A stretch of 15,928 nt of DNA. Source: SAT2750 sp964476375. Lineage in GTDB: Bacteria > Planctomycetota > Planctomycetia > Pirellulales > Pirellulaceae. The notes below the pieces were generated by a model that saw nothing but the letters and a program-made list of their open reading frames with translations, ran no database searches and was not told the DNA's origin. The stretch is taken from NCBI GenBank assembly GCA_964476375.1, contig CAYYZW010000310.1, positions 1-15,928 on the forward strand, in the 5' to 3' direction. Shown piece after piece: positions 14,458 to 15,928 of the stretch (positions are counted from its first letter, which is position 1; each line of letters begins with the position of its first letter). Both the position numbers and the translations under genes were made by a program.

Positions 14458-15928
14458 ATGATCTGTGTCAGTATCGGGCGAGGTCGCCACAAGCAAGTGA
14501 TTCACGAACACCGCCACCTGGTCGAACAGGGAGCGGAACTGGTGGAACTGCGTCTGGACTATATTCGCCGGAACGTCAACTTCAAACGCCTGCTCAAGGA
14601 TCGTCCCTGTCCGGTGGTGGCGACCTGCCGTCGTCCGGAGGATGGCGGGAAGTGGGGGGGGACCGAGGAACAGCGGTTGATGATGTTACGGGCGGCAATT
14701 GCCGACGGCGTGGATTACGTGGACCTGGAAGATGACATTGCTGACAAGATTCCCCGTTACGGAACGACCAAGAGGATTGTCAGTCGACATAATTTCCAGG
14801 AGACCCCTGATGACCTGGAAGAATTGCATGCCCGGCTTGCCGGCCTCGATGCCGATATCGTGAAAATTGCCACGTTGGCTCACAATACCCACGATTACCT
14901 GCGGATCCTGAGGATCGTGCGAGACAGTTCTGTTCCCACGATCGGGATTGCCATGGGGGAGATCGGGGTGCCAACGCGGATCCTGGCAGGCAAATTCGGG
15001 TCCCCCTTTTCCTATGCGACTTTTCACCATGAACGAACACTGGCACCGGGGCAATTGAGCTACGACCAGATGAAGGGGATTTATGGTTATGAGTCGATCA
15101 ACAAGGATACCGAGGTCTTCGGCGTGATCGCTGACCCGATCGGGCACAGTCTCAGCCCGGCCATTCACAACGCTGCCTTCCAGGCCCAGAAGATGAACCG
15201 GGTGTATGTCCCTTTCCGGGTACCACGTGAGAGCCTGGAGGAATTCCTGCTGGAATGTCCCGAGCTGGGGGTGCGAGGTCTGAGTGTCACGATCCCTCAC
15301 AAGGAAGCAGTCATCCCGCTGTTGACGGATGTGGACCCGGTGGCCCGGGAGATCGGGGCTGTCAACACCATCATCTTCGATGGGAAAAAGCGAATTGGTT
15401 ACAACACGGACCAGCAGGCAGCGATGCAGACCCTGGCGGCTGCGTCTGCTCGAGAAGCAGAATCGAAGTGGCTGCAGAGCCGGGTTGTCCTGCTTCTTGG
15501 AGCCGGTGGTGTTTCCCGGGCCATAGGCCACGGCCTCAAGAAAGCCGGAGCACAGGTGGTGATTTCTTCCCGCACGTTGTTGCGTGCCGAGGAACTGGCT
15601 GGCCGCCTGGATTGCGAAGCCGTGGCCTGGGAGAAACGGCACTCGGTGGACGCCGATATTCTTGTCAACGGGACCCCGGTCGGGATGCATCCCAAGGTGG
15701 ATCAGTCTCCCTACCATGCCGAGACCATGCCCAGGGAGATGATCGTCTTCGATACGGTCTACAATCCTGAGCAGACGCTGCTGGTCAAGACGGCTCGCAA
15801 TCGTGGCTGTCGTTCGATTACCGGTGTCGACATGTTTATTGGCCAGGCCATGCTCCAGTATTCCCTGTTCACAGGGTCCCCGGCACCGCAGGAGGTGATG
15901 CTGGAGAAATTGAAAGAAGTGATCGGAG
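14458..15928 (+). CDS. aroDE: Bifunctional 3-dehydroquinate dehydratase / shikimate dehydrogenase, 3' partial
   Basis: The frame runs off the right edge after 490 codons. The protein should convert 3-dehydroquinate to 3-dehydroshikimate and then, with NADPH, to shikimate. The ATG at 14458 is the only ATG, GTG or TTG start after the in-frame stop at 14419-14421. Type I dehydratase domain about 1-215: ICVSIGRGR, ELVELRLDYI near 27-36, catalytic His111 in SRHNF, and Schiff-base Lys136 in DIVKIATLA. Shikimate dehydrogenase domain from about 220: ADPIGHSLSPAIHN at 225-238 (shikimate-binding Ser231 and Ser233), SVTIPHK with catalytic Lys282, GAVNT near 300-304, NTD with Asp318, the NADP loop GAGGVSRA at 348-355, NGTPVGMHP near 404-412 and GVDMFIGQAMLQY near 456-468. 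Only a short C-terminal end seems missing. Fused AroD-AroE enzymes are known in plants, chlamydiae and planctomycetes (family knowledge). Confidence 0.96.
   Translation, partial: MICVSIGRGRHKQVIHEHRHLVEQGAELVELRLDYIRRNVNFKRLLKDRPCPVVATCRRPEDGGKWGGTEEQRLMMLRAAIADGVDYVDLEDDIADKIPRYGTTKRIVSRHNFQETPDDLEELHARLAGLDADIVKIATLAHNTHDYLRILRIVRDSSVPTIGIAMGEIGVPTRILAGKFGSPFSYATFHHERTLAPGQLSYDQMKGIYGYESINKDTEVFGVIADPIGHSLSPAIHNAAFQAQKMNRVYVPFRVPRESLEEFLLECPELGVRGLSVTIPHKEAVIPLLTDVDPVAREIGAVNTIIFDGKKRIGYNTDQQAAMQTLAAASAREAESKWLQSRVVLLLGAGGVSRAIGHGLKKAGAQVVISSRTLLRAEELAGRLDCEAVAWEKRHSVDADILVNGTPVGMHPKVDQSPYHAETMPREMIVFDTVYNPEQTLLVKTARNRGCRSITGVDMFIGQAMLQYSLFTGSPAPQEVMLEKLKEVIG

Noticed and set aside
14686..15717. 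Long antisense open frame opposite aroDE
   Set aside because: The plus strand encodes an uninterrupted AroDE with its catalytic motifs; the antisense product shows no family features.

Overview
The window is GC-rich bacterial chromosome and reads as ordinary, densely packed core genome rather than a mobile island. Several features suggest a member of the Planctomycetota: a fused 3-dehydroquinate dehydratase/shikimate dehydrogenase (AroDE), a twin-arginine-exported Gfo/Idh/MocA oxidoreductase, and a terpene-cyclase-fold protein carrying a CxxCH cytochrome-c motif. That assignment is inferred from gene content. No rRNA, tRNA, CRISPR array, insertion sequence or integrase was seen.

Layout. Bases 1-2276 (+) hold the 3' part of comEC, a DNA-uptake channel gene cut by the left edge. 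Three minus-strand genes follow: an ECF sigma factor (2273-2872) whose stop codon is interlocked with that of comEC in a single CTAG, a Tat-exported oxidoreductase (3040-4125), and a secreted gamma-glutamyltransferase-family enzyme (4159-5928). From about 6080 everything points right: a secreted alpha/alpha-toroid protein with CxxCH, rpsO (ribosomal protein S15), pnp (polynucleotide phosphorylase), a small soluble NtrB-like histidine kinase, an NtrC-like sigma-54 activator, mutL, and aroDE, which runs off the right edge.

How the genes work together. rpsO-pnp is the classical translation/RNA-decay pair; the 206-base gap between them holds three possible hairpins and may be a processing or autoregulatory RNA. 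The kinase and activator form a two-component system with no visible sensor domain and no recognisable target promoter here. mutL encodes the endonuclease-type mismatch repair protein. AroDE would carry out two consecutive shikimate-pathway steps. The minus-strand genes may be co-transcribed as ggt then oxidoreductase, with the sigma gene having its own candidate promoter.

Most notable: the C-terminal tail of PNPase, in which an Arg-Gly block is followed by an acidic Gly-Asp block encoded partly by 15-bp tandem repeats; the structured rpsO-pnp spacer; a GAFTDA variant of the sigma-54 contact loop in the activator, together with a possible leaderless start; and two mini-ORFs just upstream of aroDE, which lacks its own Shine-Dalgarno sequence. 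I found no convincing new multi-gene system.
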